The notes: generated from the sequence alone by a model not told the origin. Shown: positions 1 to 6,526, counted from the first letter of the stretch. The stretch is DNA of 12,054 bases from Paraktedonobacter sp039923935 (GCA_039923935.1 JBDTBU010000329.1:1-12054); one strand, 5' to 3'. Made by a program: numbers and translations.

Positions 1-97
1 CGTCCTGCCGCTACTGCACGCATCTTACCATCGCCTGATTCCGCCTTTTCACTCTTTTCCAAACGCGACCATTCTTAGCTCACTTCAAAAAAGTCCG

Positions 98-805
98 CTA
101 CTTGATGTTGGTGTCGCCGTAGATGATGGCGCGTTTGACTTGCTCGATCAGGTCTGTGACTGGGATGCCACGCGGGCAGGCGTCGGTGCAGTTGAAGATC
201 GTGCGGCAGCGCCAGACACCGTTGCGGTCACTGAGGATCTTCAGGCGTTCAGAAGCTCCCTGGTCGCGGCTGTCGAAGATAAAACGGTGCGCGTTGACAA
301 TGGCGGCTGGTCCAACCCAATCGGGATTGCCCCAGATTGATGGGCAAGAGCTAGTGCAGGCACCACAGAGAATACACTTGGTACCCTCGTCGTAGCGCTC
401 ACGCTGCTCGGCGCTTTGTAGACGTTCGGTGCCGGGATCGGGATCGTGGGTAATCAGGTAGGGCTTGATGGCCTTGTACTTATCCATAAAGGCGTCCATA
501 TCAACTACCAAGTCTTTGATGACTGGATAGCCGAGCATTGGCTCGATAGTCACCTTATTGCCCACGTCGCGCATCAGCACTTTGCAGGCTAGGCGGTTGA
601 GTCCATTGATGCGCATGGCATCAGAGCCACACACACCGTGGGCACAGGAACGCCGATAGGTCAGTGTGCCATCCATGGTCCACTTGACTGTGTTGAGCGC
701 GTCGAGCAAACGGTCAATCGGATCAACCTCGACGCGGAACTCATCCCAGTAGGGTTTGTTGTTCTTTTCTGGATCGAGGCGTTTGATACGCATCAATGTG
801 TTCAT
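98..805 (-). CDS. sdhB: Succinate dehydrogenase iron-sulfur subunit (SdhB)
   Basis: Iron-sulfur subunit of respiratory complex II. It carries electrons from the SdhA flavin through [2Fe-2S], [4Fe-4S] and [3Fe-4S] centres to quinone at the membrane anchor. Using the ATG at 805 the protein is 235 aa, the usual size. Visible motifs are the plant-ferredoxin-type SCAHGVCGSD (Asp in the fourth ligand position, as in E. coli SdhB) with LAC downstream, the 4Fe-4S motif CILCGACTSSCP, and CRTIFNCTDACP for the 3Fe-4S centre. An in-frame ATG at 880 would add 25 residues translated from the hairpin region. I prefer 805 because AGGAG lies about 10 nt upstream and MNTLMRIKRL fits the family start. It is the last gene of sdhCDAB, 81 nt after sdhA, with a double hairpin in between. 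The stop codon is TAG. Confidence 0.96.
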   Translation of the reverse strand: MNTLMRIKRLDPEKNNKPYWDEFRVEVDPIDRLLDALNTVKWTMDGTLTYRRSCAHGVCGSDAMRINGLNRLACKVLMRDVGNKVTIEPMLGYPVIKDLVVDMDAFMDKYKAIKPYLITHDPDPGTERLQSAEQRERYDEGTKCILCGACTSSCPSIWGNPDWVGPAAIVNAHRFIFDSRDQGASERLKILSDRNGVWRCRTIFNCTDACPRGIPVTDLIEQVKRAIIYGDTNIK

Positions 806-823
806 AAAACAAAATCTCCTGTA

Positions 824-874
824 GGAGCTTGCAAATGGACAAGCCCATCTGCAAGCTCCAGCTTTCCAAGCTGG
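824..874 (-). repeat. Two adjacent hairpins between sdhA and sdhB
   Basis: Arms 824-838 and 845-859 are complementary over 15 bp with one mismatch (a G-T wobble on one strand) around a 6-nt loop. A second, perfect 7-bp hairpin (858-864 with 868-874, 3-nt loop) overlaps its edge by two bases. In the sdh transcript these fall right after the sdhA stop and end three bases before the sdhB Shine-Dalgarno sequence. There is no U-run, so this is not an intrinsic terminator. An mRNA stability/processing element or a REP-like palindrome is likely. Confidence 0.75.
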
Positions 875-886
875 GTTCATGACACT

Positions 887-2623
887 TTAGTATTTACGCT
901 CTTTAGGTGTGAAGATCGGATCATCGATCAAAATGACATCTTTATAATCCAGGCGTACGTCGTGGCTGGTCTTGCCCTGGTAGGCCAGAGTGTGCTTGAG
1001 CCAGTTGACGTCGTCACGTTTCACGTAATCGGTGCGATAGTGTGCGCCGCGACTCTCTTTGCGAGCCAAAGCGCCATGCACCGTCGCTTCAGCGCAGTCC
1101 AGCAAGAAACCCAACTCAAGCGCCTCAACCAACTCGGTGTTGAAGGTCTTGCCCTTATCCTGCATCTCAACGTTCTGATAGGCTTCTTGTAGGTCGGCAA
1201 TGGTGTCAAGAGCTTGCAGCATACCCTTTTCTTCACGCTCAACAAAAACCTTGTCCATCATCTCCGTTTGCATGGTGTTGCGGATACGTGCGGCAGACTC
1301 GTGGCCAGTTGAGGTGTAGAGCCTCTCGACAAGCTGGCGCGAGAAGTCCTCTGGCTGCGGCGGCAACTGTTGATAGTCATTCTCAGCGATAAACTTTGCC
1401 ATGTGTTTGCCAGCGCGGCGTCCAAAGACGATCAGGTCCACCAGCGAGTTCGTGCCCAGGCGGTTCGCGCCATGCACAGAGACACAGGCGCACTCGCCAG
1501 CCGCGTAGAAGCCTGGCATGGGGGTCCATTGCGAGTCAATGGCTACGCGTGCGTCAGTATCGGTGGGGATACCACCCATAGCGTAGTGCGCGGTTGGTTG
1601 AATCGGCACTGGCTCCGTGATCGGCTCAACACCCAGGTAGTTACGAGCAAAGTCGGTGATATCCGGCAGCTTTTCGTTGATTACGTCCGCACCCAGATGG
1701 CGTACATCCAGGTAGACGTAATCTTTGCCGTCGATGCCGCGCCCTTCGTTGATCTCCTGGAGAATACAGCGCGAGACAATATCACGCGGGGCCAGATCCT
1801 TCATCGTCGGCATGTAGCGTTCCATAAAGTACTCGCCCTTGTCGTTGAGCAACTTGCCGCCCTCGCCACGCGCCGCTTCACTGAGTAGCACACCAACTTT
1901 GTAGATGCCAGTGGGATGGAACTGGTACATCTCCATGTCTTGCAGGGGGATGCCCCGCCGATACGCCACCGACATGCCGTCGCCCATGCAGGCAAAGGCG
2001 TTGCTTGTGACCTTCCAGGCACGTCCATAGCCGCCGGTGGCGAAGAGAATGGCCTTGGCTTGGAAGGTGTGGATTTCGCCCGTACGGATCTCCAGTGCAA
2101 CCACGCCACAAGCGCGGCCATCGGTAATCAGCAGGTCGAGCATCAGGAATTCATTGTAGAAGCGCACCTCGTTCTTGATCGCGCTCTGATACATCGTTTG
2201 CAGAATCATGTGGCCCGTGCGATCAGCCGCGTAGCAGGAGCGGCGTACGGGAGCCTCACCAAAGTTACGGGAGTGACCACCAAAGCGGCGCTGGTCGATT
2301 TTCCCCTCTGGTGTGCGGTTGAAGGGCAGGCCACGATGCTCCAACTCGTAGACCGCATCGATAGCCTCACGAGTCAAAATTTCCGCCGCAGGCTGATCGA
2401 CCAAGTAGTCGCCGCCCTTGACGGTATCGTACATATGCCACTTCCAGTGGTCCTCTTCGCGATTGCCTAGAGCCGCCGCCACGCCGCCCTGAGCCGCACC
2501 AGTGTGCGAACGTGTTGGGTACACCTTACTCAGCACAGCCACGCTAGCATTGGGCAGTTGCATCGCAGCCATCAAGCCAGCGCCGCCAGCGCCAACGATC
2601 ACTACATCAAATTTATGGTACAT
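887..2623 (-). CDS. sdhA: Succinate dehydrogenase flavoprotein subunit (SdhA)
   Basis: Catalytic flavoprotein of complex II, oxidising succinate to fumarate with covalently bound FAD. It is 578 aa, the normal length. The N-terminal dinucleotide-binding fold reads VVIVGAGGAGLMAA. SHTGAAQGG carries the His that normally receives the 8-alpha-FAD bond. HPTGIY and RGEGG lie in the substrate/capping region, APRDIVSR contains the family's catalytic Arg segment, and HYAMGGI and GANRLGTNSL are the conserved C-terminal FAD/substrate motifs. The C-terminal helical domain ends with HYRTDY, as is typical. The start ATG follows AGGAGT. It sits between the membrane anchor sdhD (gap 94 bp, containing a palindrome) and sdhB. 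Fumarate reductase flavoproteins are related, but subunit arrangement and motifs fit SdhA best. Confidence 0.97.
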   Translation of the reverse strand: MYHKFDVVIVGAGGAGLMAAMQLPNASVAVLSKVYPTRSHTGAAQGGVAAALGNREEDHWKWHMYDTVKGGDYLVDQPAAEILTREAIDAVYELEHRGLPFNRTPEGKIDQRRFGGHSRNFGEAPVRRSCYAADRTGHMILQTMYQSAIKNEVRFYNEFLMLDLLITDGRACGVVALEIRTGEIHTFQAKAILFATGGYGRAWKVTSNAFACMGDGMSVAYRRGIPLQDMEMYQFHPTGIYKVGVLLSEAARGEGGKLLNDKGEYFMERYMPTMKDLAPRDIVSRCILQEINEGRGIDGKDYVYLDVRHLGADVINEKLPDITDFARNYLGVEPITEPVPIQPTAHYAMGGIPTDTDARVAIDSQWTPMPGFYAAGECACVSVHGANRLGTNSLVDLIVFGRRAGKHMAKFIAENDYQQLPPQPEDFSRQLVERLYTSTGHESAARIRNTMQTEMMDKVFVEREEKGMLQALDTIADLQEAYQNVEMQDKGKTFNTELVEALELGFLLDCAEATVHGALARKESRGAHYRTDYVKRDDVNWLKHTLAYQGKTSHDVRLDYKDVILIDDPIFTPKERKY

Positions 2624-2639
2624 AACAAGTTACTCCTTA

Positions 2640-2682
2640 CCGATTTGGCGAAAGAAACGCGGGCAAGCGTTTGCCAAATCGG
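2640..2682. repeat. Bulged palindrome between sdhD and sdhA
   Basis: Outer arms 2640-2649 and 2673-2682 are a perfect 10-bp inverted repeat. Inner arms 2655-2660 and 2667-2672 add 6 bp, with a 5-nt bulge (2650-2654) and a 6-nt loop. It occupies much of the sdhD-sdhA gap, just upstream of the sdhA ribosome-binding site. Its sequence closely resembles, in opposite orientation, the palindrome at 3656-3704, which suggests a dispersed repeat family rather than a gene-specific element. Confidence 0.75.
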
Positions 2683-2717
2683 AATTAGATACACCCTCGT
2701 TCTTAAATTAGAGTGCG

Positions 2718-3137
2718 TTAGAAGGCCGCAGGTAAACAGTGGGGGCCGACGACGGACCCACCGTGGAAAGTAATCAACGTGATCGTGCCTAGCATCAAGA
2801 AGACCAGCGTTGTCACGGCCACCAGCGTTTGCAGCGAGAGCCGCCAGCCGCGTGAATGTACATAATCATCCACCACGATGCGTAGTCCGTTCATGCCATG
2901 CAACAGCGCCAAAGTCAGCAGCAACCAGTCATAGAGCCGAAAAAAAGGATTTTCGTAGCGAATCGCGACCAATTGGTAGCTGGTGCAGGACACATCGGTA
3001 GCCACATGGTTCAAAAACAGGTGGAAAATCACTAAAAAGATAAGCGCTAAGCCAGTGACACGGAAAAAATACCAGGAGAACGTCTCAAAGCTGCCTCCCG
3101 CCACAGGGCGGGGACCATACCCACTCGAAATACGCAT
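2718..3137 (-). CDS. sdhD: Succinate dehydrogenase membrane anchor subunit (SdhD-like)
   Basis: Small hydrophobic subunit that anchors SdhAB in the cytoplasmic membrane and helps form the quinone and heme b sites. It is 139 aa with three predicted membrane helices, at roughly residues 24-46, 69-90 and 102-124. His39 and His44 (HLFLNH) lie at the end of helix 1. LLHGMNGLRIVVDDY (residues 78-92) resembles the conserved His-x-x-x-Gly-x-Arg...Asp-Tyr stretch of anchor subunits, so His80 is a plausible heme ligand. AGGAG precedes the ATG. It lies between sdhC (61-bp gap) and sdhA in the same direction. The C/D naming follows order and similarity only; anchor subunits diverge quickly and could be named the other way round. 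Confidence 0.85.
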   Translation of the reverse strand: MRISSGYGPRPVAGGSFETFSWYFFRVTGLALIFLVIFHLFLNHVATDVSCTSYQLVAIRYENPFFRLYDWLLLTLALLHGMNGLRIVVDDYVHSRGWRLSLQTLVAVTTLVFLMLGTITLITFHGGSVVGPHCLPAAF

Positions 3138-3198
3138 AACAAAACTCCTCTAAACTGACTCCTTGCTGACATGTCACGTCAGAAGAAGAACACAGTAA

Positions 3199-3579
3199 CT
3201 ACATGCCAGTAGCCGTATTACCCATATTCAAGCCAAATATAGGCCCAATTATATAGATGCCCAGGGCAACGGAACCAATGATACTGAGTACCATCACGAC
3301 AGCAAACATCAAACCTTGGTAACGTGTGCCCTTCGGCCAGAAATCGATGAGCATGATACGCACTCCATTGAAGGAATGGAAGAACACTCCGCCGATCAAG
3401 GCCAGGGAGATGACGCGAACAATGGGGAGGCCGAAGAAGGCGATACCTTCGTCATACACTTTGGGGCCGAAATTGAGCAGGGAAATGTCCACGATATGGA
3501 CCAGTAGGAACAGGAGGATACCAAGTCCGGCGATGCGATGAAACAGCCAGGACCACATACCTGATTGACCTTTATACAT
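3199..3579 (-). CDS. sdhC: Succinate dehydrogenase cytochrome b subunit (SdhC)
   Basis: Cytochrome b556-type membrane anchor of complex II and first gene of the operon. Starting at the ATG at 3579, which is preceded by GAGGAAAAC, the protein is 126 aa. Longer in-frame starts exist upstream but would translate the leader and its palindrome, giving an unlikely basic, Cys-rich extension. MWSWLFHRIAGLGILLFLLV (residues 8-27) is the classic start of SdhC helix 1, with Ser/Arg positions usually linked to the quinone site. FFHSFNGVRIMLIDF (residues 66-80) contains the probable heme ligand His68 and the conserved Asn-Gly-x-Arg. A third helix spans about residues 88-112. There is a 61-bp gap to sdhD. 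Confidence 0.88.
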   Translation of the reverse strand: MYKGQSGMWSWLFHRIAGLGILLFLLVHIVDISLLNFGPKVYDEGIAFFGLPIVRVISLALIGGVFFHSFNGVRIMLIDFWPKGTRYQGLMFAVVMVLSIIGSVALGIYIIGPIFGLNMGNTATGM

Positions 3580-3655
3580 GTTTTCCTCAATTCTGGAGGC
3601 AAGAGCAGACACACAGCAAAGTGAGCGACAAATAGGGAAGAGGAGTGAATCCTTG

Positions 3656-3704
3656 TTCCGATGAGTCAAACACCTTGTGCGGTGTTTTTCTCGCCTTATC
3701 GGAA
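3656..3704. repeat. Nested palindrome in the sdh leader
   Basis: Outer arms 3656-3665 and 3695-3704 pair over 10 bp with one mismatch. Inner arms 3668-3674 and 3681-3687 are a perfect 7-bp hairpin with a 6-nt loop. A run of five T follows the inner hairpin on the plus strand, but no plus-strand gene ends here. Read on the minus strand it aligns with the plus-strand sequence at 2640-2684, sharing CCGAT, GGCGA, AAAC, CAAG, GTTTG and ATCGGAA in order. Confidence 0.7.
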
Positions 3705-3887
3705 AGGAGTAATACTCCGCCGAGGGTACAATAGGTATGTATATCCACGGCATTGTGGTCGCCCAGGCTGGTGCGAGGCATCCCGCCCGCACAACTTTTT
3801 GCATCAACGCTTCCTACTTCTGAGCAACGTTTCGTATAGCGGTTCAAAAGTACCCGAACTGGCTGGGATCGTTGATGTTGTATGCCT

Positions 3888-3917
3888 ATTATACTCTCCT
3901 AGCGAGGAATCGCGCAA
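3888..3917 (-). promoter_or_regulatory. Candidate promoter of the sdhCDAB operon
   Basis: On the minus strand, TTGCGC (3917-3912) and a perfect TATAAT (3893-3888) are separated by 18 bp. Transcription would start near 3881, leaving about 300 nt of leader before sdhC. The -10 is strong and the -35 is weak. No other comparable pair was seen closer to sdhC. Confidence 0.45.
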
Positions 3918-4044
3918 ACTTCTGACGCGGCTTGCTATAGGGAGAACGCCAACTGGGCCGCCTTTTCGGCAAAAGCGTGGTAGTATATAGGGAGGGCCAT
4001 AGAGCATAGCAACATAGCATCAACACAGACGAAAAGGACTCTGT

Positions 4045-4626
4045 ATGCCAAAGAACCACCCATGGAACGTCTTAGCATCCCAGCAAGTCGTTGACACACC
4101 CTATTTCAAACTGCGCTGCGAGCAGGTGGAAGTACCCAATGGGCCAGTTATCCCCGACTATTACATCATTGAGAATCGCGGTTGGGTAGGCGTTGTGCCG
4201 CTCACCGAGGATGGGCGTTTCCTGATTAACCTGCAATACAAACACGGCATTGGTCAGGAAGTGCTCGAATTTCCCGCCGGGGCCATTGACCCGCACGAAA
4301 TCGATCCCCTGGAGACCGCGCACCGTGAACTCATGGAAGAGACCGGCTACAGTTTCAACGACGAGCAAGTTGAATTTCTGGCGCACATGTATGCCAATCC
4401 CACCAGTTCCGTCACCGAGGTCTGGTGGTACCTAGCCCGCAACGTACGCCAAACGGGCATCCCTAAAGACGATCCTGTGGAGGTTATCGAAACCCAACTG
4501 GTCACGCCCGCCGAACTGCTCAAACTGATTCACAGTGGGCGCTTCGCAGTGCAGGGCCAGATCAGCGCGGCCTACATGGCCCTGGAACGTCTGGGTCTGC
4601 TTAGCCTGGCACCATCCTTGCAATAG
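4045..4626 (+). CDS. Nudix hydrolase, ADP-ribose pyrophosphatase-like
   Basis: Probable cytosolic Nudix hydrolase cleaving a nucleoside diphosphate linked to another group. ADP-ribose is the likely substrate by resemblance to the NudF branch, but this is unproven. It is 193 aa. The N-terminal half (residues 14-58) is the usual beta-rich domain. The Nudix box runs from Gly79 to Tyr102: G79, E85, R94-E95, E98-E99, G101. The spacing from E85 to R94 is eight residues rather than the canonical seven, a one-residue insertion. FPAG before the box and the later AHMYANPTSSVTE segment are typical of ADP-ribose-type enzymes. AAGGAC lies about 10 nt upstream of the ATG. The next gene follows after 31 bp, so they may be co-transcribed. 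Confidence 0.88.
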   Translation: MPKNHPWNVLASQQVVDTPYFKLRCEQVEVPNGPVIPDYYIIENRGWVGVVPLTEDGRFLINLQYKHGIGQEVLEFPAGAIDPHEIDPLETAHRELMEETGYSFNDEQVEFLAHMYANPTSSVTEVWWYLARNVRQTGIPKDDPVEVIETQLVTPAELLKLIHSGRFAVQGQISAAYMALERLGLLSLAPSLQ

Positions 4627-4657
4627 ACCTGTTTTCTTTGAAAGGAGCTTTTCCACC

Positions 4658-5077
4658 ATGTTTGATCAAAACCTGATTGGACGAACCTCGGAACCACAGA
4701 CCTTCGAAATCACGCCCGCAGCCGTCGCGCTCTTTATCGAGGCCACCAGCGATCCAGTACTCGCCAATCCTGCCCGCGACCCGTTGTATGTCCCGCTGAC
4801 ATTCCCCACAACCATCCGCGTGGGTGTACCGGGCCTCAAGCTCGACGGCTCAAAAATGCAACTCGTTCATGGCGAGCAGGAATACCAGTACACTCGTAGT
4901 TTGCGTGTCGGAGAAACGCTCACCTGCATCGCTCGTATCCTCGACATCCGCGAAAAAAGTGGCCGTAGCGGCTCTATGACCATCATTTCCAGCGCTATTG
5001 AGGGCCGCGATAGCAAGGGAGAGCTGGCCTTTACTGCGCGTAGCTCCACCATTGTTCGGCCCATGAAAACAGAGTAA
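4658..5077 (+). CDS. MaoC/HadA-type dehydratase-domain protein (hot-dog fold)
   Basis: A 139-aa single-domain protein resembling the N-terminal MaoC-like/FAS1-like dehydratase domain (PF13452 type), as in HadA/HadC of mycolic-acid bacteria. That family belongs to (3R)-hydroxyacyl thioester dehydration or handling. Visible features are the start LIGRTSEPQTFEIT, an alpha-helical FIEATSDP segment, LVHGEQEYQYTRSLRVGETL (residues 69-88), which is the hot-dog central region, and a C-terminal strand ending STIVRP. The hydratase-2 Asp/His pair is not evident, so this is probably the non-catalytic partner. A second MaoC (HadB-type) protein would be expected next door but tRNA genes follow instead. The start is fixed by AAAGGAG ahead of the ATG at 4658. 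An in-frame upstream ATG (4535) overlaps the Nudix gene and is rejected. Confidence 0.75.
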   Translation: MFDQNLIGRTSEPQTFEITPAAVALFIEATSDPVLANPARDPLYVPLTFPTTIRVGVPGLKLDGSKMQLVHGEQEYQYTRSLRVGETLTCIARILDIREKSGRSGSMTIISSAIEGRDSKGELAFTARSSTIVRPMKTE

Positions 5078-5176
5078 TTGCGCGTTTGGGAGGAGGGTGC
5101 GTGAAGAAGGGATGCAATCTCTTATGCGTGTACCCTACTCGCAGATTATTTCTCTCAATTTTGGCAAAAAAGGGGA

Positions 5177-5205
5177 TTGACAGCACGGTGATTATCAGAT
5201 AGAAT
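5177..5205 (+). promoter_or_regulatory. Promoter of the tRNA-Leu/tRNA-Val pair
   Basis: TTGACA at 5177-5182 and TAGAAT at 5200-5205 are separated by 17 bp, close to the sigma-A consensus. The expected start near 5212 lies about 17 nt upstream of tRNA-Leu. A strong, unregulated promoter fits stable RNA genes. Confidence 0.8.
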
Positions 5206-5228
5206 AGCACTGTAACCCGTAACGAAAT

Positions 5229-5310
5229 GCCCTCGTGGCGGAATGGTATACGCGGCAGGTTGAGGGCCTGTGCTGGAAACGGCGTGGTGGTTCGAATCCA
5301 CTCGAGGGCA
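5229..5310 (+). tRNA. tRNA-Leu (anticodon GAG)
   Basis: An 82-nt class II tRNA. The acceptor stem GCCCTCG pairs with CGAGGGC followed by discriminator A. The anticodon stem GCAGG/CCTGT encloses the loop TTGAGGG, giving anticodon GAG, which reads CUC/CUU. A long variable arm follows, as required for Leu. The T arm contains GGTTCGAATCC. CCA is not encoded. It is separated by 48 bp from tRNA-Val. Confidence 0.95.
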
Positions 5311-5358
5311 CCCCTTTTCGATATTCATTGCTTCCATCCTTGTTTATGCACGTCCAAT

Positions 5359-5432
5359 GGGCGACTAGCTCAGTCGGTTAGAGCGGCTGCTTTACACGCA
5401 GTAGGTCAGGGGTTCGAATCCCTTGTCGCCCA
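5359..5432 (+). tRNA. tRNA-Val (anticodon UAC)
   Basis: A 74-nt class I tRNA. The acceptor stem GGGCGAC pairs with GTCGCCC, discriminator A. The D arm contains AGCTCAGTCGGTTAGAGC. The anticodon stem GCTGC/GCAGT encloses TTTACAC, giving anticodon TAC (UAC). The T arm is GGGGTTCGAATCCCT. CCA is not encoded. The element-like DNA starts beyond its 3' end, so its 3' half is a candidate integration target, but no second copy of it occurs in the window. Confidence 0.95.
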
Positions 5433-5503
5433 CCCATTACCCCCACTGCACTGACTCTACAGGCCGCTCTAAGCACTATCATTTGTTGAGTTTCCTTCCC
5501 GCT

Positions 5504-5513
5504 AAGTCTCCAA
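5504..5513 (-). repeat. Inverted copy of the operator-like 10-mer
   Basis: AAGTCTCCAA here is the reverse complement of TTGGAGACTT, the core of the two 14-bp direct repeats at 6468-6481 and 6527-6540. It lies about 60 bp beyond the end of the HTH-GNAT gene, so the gene is bracketed by copies of the same site. A 10-bp match alone could be chance. Confidence 0.45.
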
Positions 5514-5525
5514 AGAAATCGATGT

Positions 5526-5577
5526 GAGAACCACTGTTTACGTAGAACTACTGCCTATTTGCTAGAACTACTGCCTA
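5526..5577. repeat. Iteron-like direct repeats at the tRNA-proximal edge
   Basis: TAGAACTACTGCCTA occurs exactly twice, at 5543-5557 and 5563-5577 (20-bp period). A degenerate third copy at 5526-5540 matches 12 of 15 positions. The last copy overlaps the stop codon of the HTH-GNAT gene. With the following TAGTTCT it also forms a perfect 7-bp hairpin (5564-5570 with 5576-5582). The position next to a tRNA suggests recombinase arm-type sites; iterons or a regulator array are alternatives. Confidence 0.7.
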
Positions 5578-6402
5578 GTTCTGCTGTTCATTGACTATTC
5601 GAGCTACTATCCTCTGATATCTTTTAAGCAACGGGCTTGTAGTTGTTGTGAGGTCCAGTTTGAACCGTAGCAGGTTATCTTCTTCCTCGGTGGGAATGGT
5701 TTGGTGAAAACCTAAACCTTTGCAGAGTTTAATACCATCTCTTGTCCTACTTGTAGCGTAGAGATTTTCGACTATAACACCTTTTCTAGCAAGATGTTCT
5801 AGTACCTCAATAGCTCCGCTAAGTATTCTTGATCCATAAATGGTGCTTTTCTTTACATCCTGCTTTGCACCAATAGTTAAGAATAGCTCTTTAGCTTCTC
5901 CTGTCTTAAATGGTATTATATTAGCAGGTGCAAGTATTCCAGTTCTAAACCGATCCTCATCTAAACCTGACATGATAGCTTCTATGGCATCGTGTTTAAG
6001 AGGGAAAAGGCCGACATAGCCTACTATGATCTCCTCTTGCTTTAGTATATAGAAGATGTCAGGATTGGCGTGATATTGAGCAAGCCGTGTTTCATAATTC
6101 GCTGTGCCATGCTTGCCGAAAAGCTCTACACATAAATCAGTGATGCCTTCGATATCCTCCTCCTGCGCTTTTTCAAACAATGTTGCGTCAGCGGCATATT
6201 GTAGAATAAATGCCTCTTTTGCTCGAAACATTTTGTCAATGTCAGCTTTAGGGTAGTATCCCTCTTTTCGCCCAGGGGGGACTACCTTTTTTATTTTGCC
6301 GATTTTGGCATATTCGTACAGTGTTGAACTTGGTATGCCCAGTTTTTTCATAACATCTGACGCAGTGTAGAAACCACTAGGTGCTTTAGCTGTTTTCGCC
6401 AT
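5575..6402 (-). CDS. MerR-like HTH protein with GNAT-like C-terminal domain
   Basis: A 275-aa two-part protein. Residues about 10-60 (FYTASDVMKKLGIPSSTLYE...YYPKADIDKM) form a MerR/excisionase-type winged helix-turn-helix: a Leu-Gly-Ile turn, a recognition helix, then the GYY wing and a DIDKM helix. Residues about 72-248 resemble a GNAT acetyltransferase fold (EEDIEGITDLCVELF, then GYVGLFPL, then ENLYATSRTRDGIKLCKGLGF near the end, like the acetyl-CoA-binding and C-terminal strands). Catalytic competence cannot be judged. It was probably recruited as a DNA-binding regulator of the element. GGAGGAG lies just upstream of the ATG. It has its own leftward promoter, with an operator-like repeat abutting the -35. 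The gene is visibly AT-richer than both flanks, which suggests separate ancestry. Confidence 0.72.
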   Translation of the reverse strand: MAKTAKAPSGFYTASDVMKKLGIPSSTLYEYAKIGKIKKVVPPGRKEGYYPKADIDKMFRAKEAFILQYAADATLFEKAQEEDIEGITDLCVELFGKHGTANYETRLAQYHANPDIFYILKQEEIIVGYVGLFPLKHDAIEAIMSGLDEDRFRTGILAPANIIPFKTGEAKELFLTIGAKQDVKKSTIYGSRILSGAIEVLEHLARKGVIVENLYATSRTRDGIKLCKGLGFHQTIPTEEEDNLLRFKLDLTTTTSPLLKRYQRIVARIVNEQQN

Positions 6403-6437
6403 TTTTTTCTCCTCCAGTATTAAGACTCTCTCTGAGT

Positions 6438-6466
6438 ATTATAGCACCTTTGGACATCTATATGTA
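6438..6466 (-). promoter_or_regulatory. Leftward promoter of the HTH-GNAT gene
   Basis: On the minus strand TACATA (6466-6461) and a perfect TATAAT (6443-6438) are separated by 17 bp. The start would be near 6431, giving a leader of about 28 nt with a strong GGAGGAG. The repeat at 6468-6481 touches the -35, which suggests autoregulation. Confidence 0.6.
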
Positions 6467-6467
6467 G

Positions 6468-6481
6468 ATTGGAGACTTTGA
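6468..6481 (+). promoter_or_regulatory. Operator-like repeat 1
   Basis: ATTGGAGACTTTGA, identical to 6527-6540. It lies between the two divergent -35 elements: one base from the leftward -35 (6461-6466) and three bases from the rightward -35 (6485-6490). A protein bound here could affect both promoters. Confidence 0.65.
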
Positions 6482-6484
6482 GTA

Positions 6485-6514
6485 TTGACAAACATGGCGA
6501 TGGTCAGGTATAAT
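6485..6514 (+). promoter_or_regulatory. Rightward consensus promoter of the element operon
   Basis: A perfect TTGACA (6485-6490) and a perfect TATAAT (6509-6514) are separated by 18 bp. The expected start is near 6521. Strong core elements flanked by two identical repeats suggest a promoter kept off by a repressor. It points into the gene series beginning at 6725. Confidence 0.8.
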
Positions 6515-6526
6515 AATATTGTGGTC

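Larger units (their letters stand above)
3580..4044. other. Divergent intergenic region between sdhC and the Nudix gene
   Basis: This 465-bp region holds no convincing gene; the short open frames have no family resemblance or good start sites. It contains a candidate leftward sdh promoter (3888-3917), implying a leader of about 300 nt, and the nested palindrome 3656-3704. It also holds a 5-bp hairpin with a 3-nt spacer (3707-3719). The sequence around 3980-3990 (TAGTATATAG) could be a rightward -10 region for the Nudix gene, with no convincing -35. No riboswitch class is recognised. Confidence 0.6.

Noticed and set aside
806..880. N-terminal extension of SdhB to an upstream ATG
   Set aside because: The 25 extra residues are translated from the hairpin spacer, and the internal start at 805 has a good AGGAG and matches the family start.
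1370..2470. Plus-strand open frames opposite sdhA
   Set aside because: They are shadows of the strongly conserved sdhA coding sequence, without ribosome-binding sites or domains.
3661..3990. Plus-strand open frame in the sdh-Nudix intergenic region
   Set aside because: No ribosome-binding site, unnatural composition, and it crosses the palindrome and the candidate sdh promoter.
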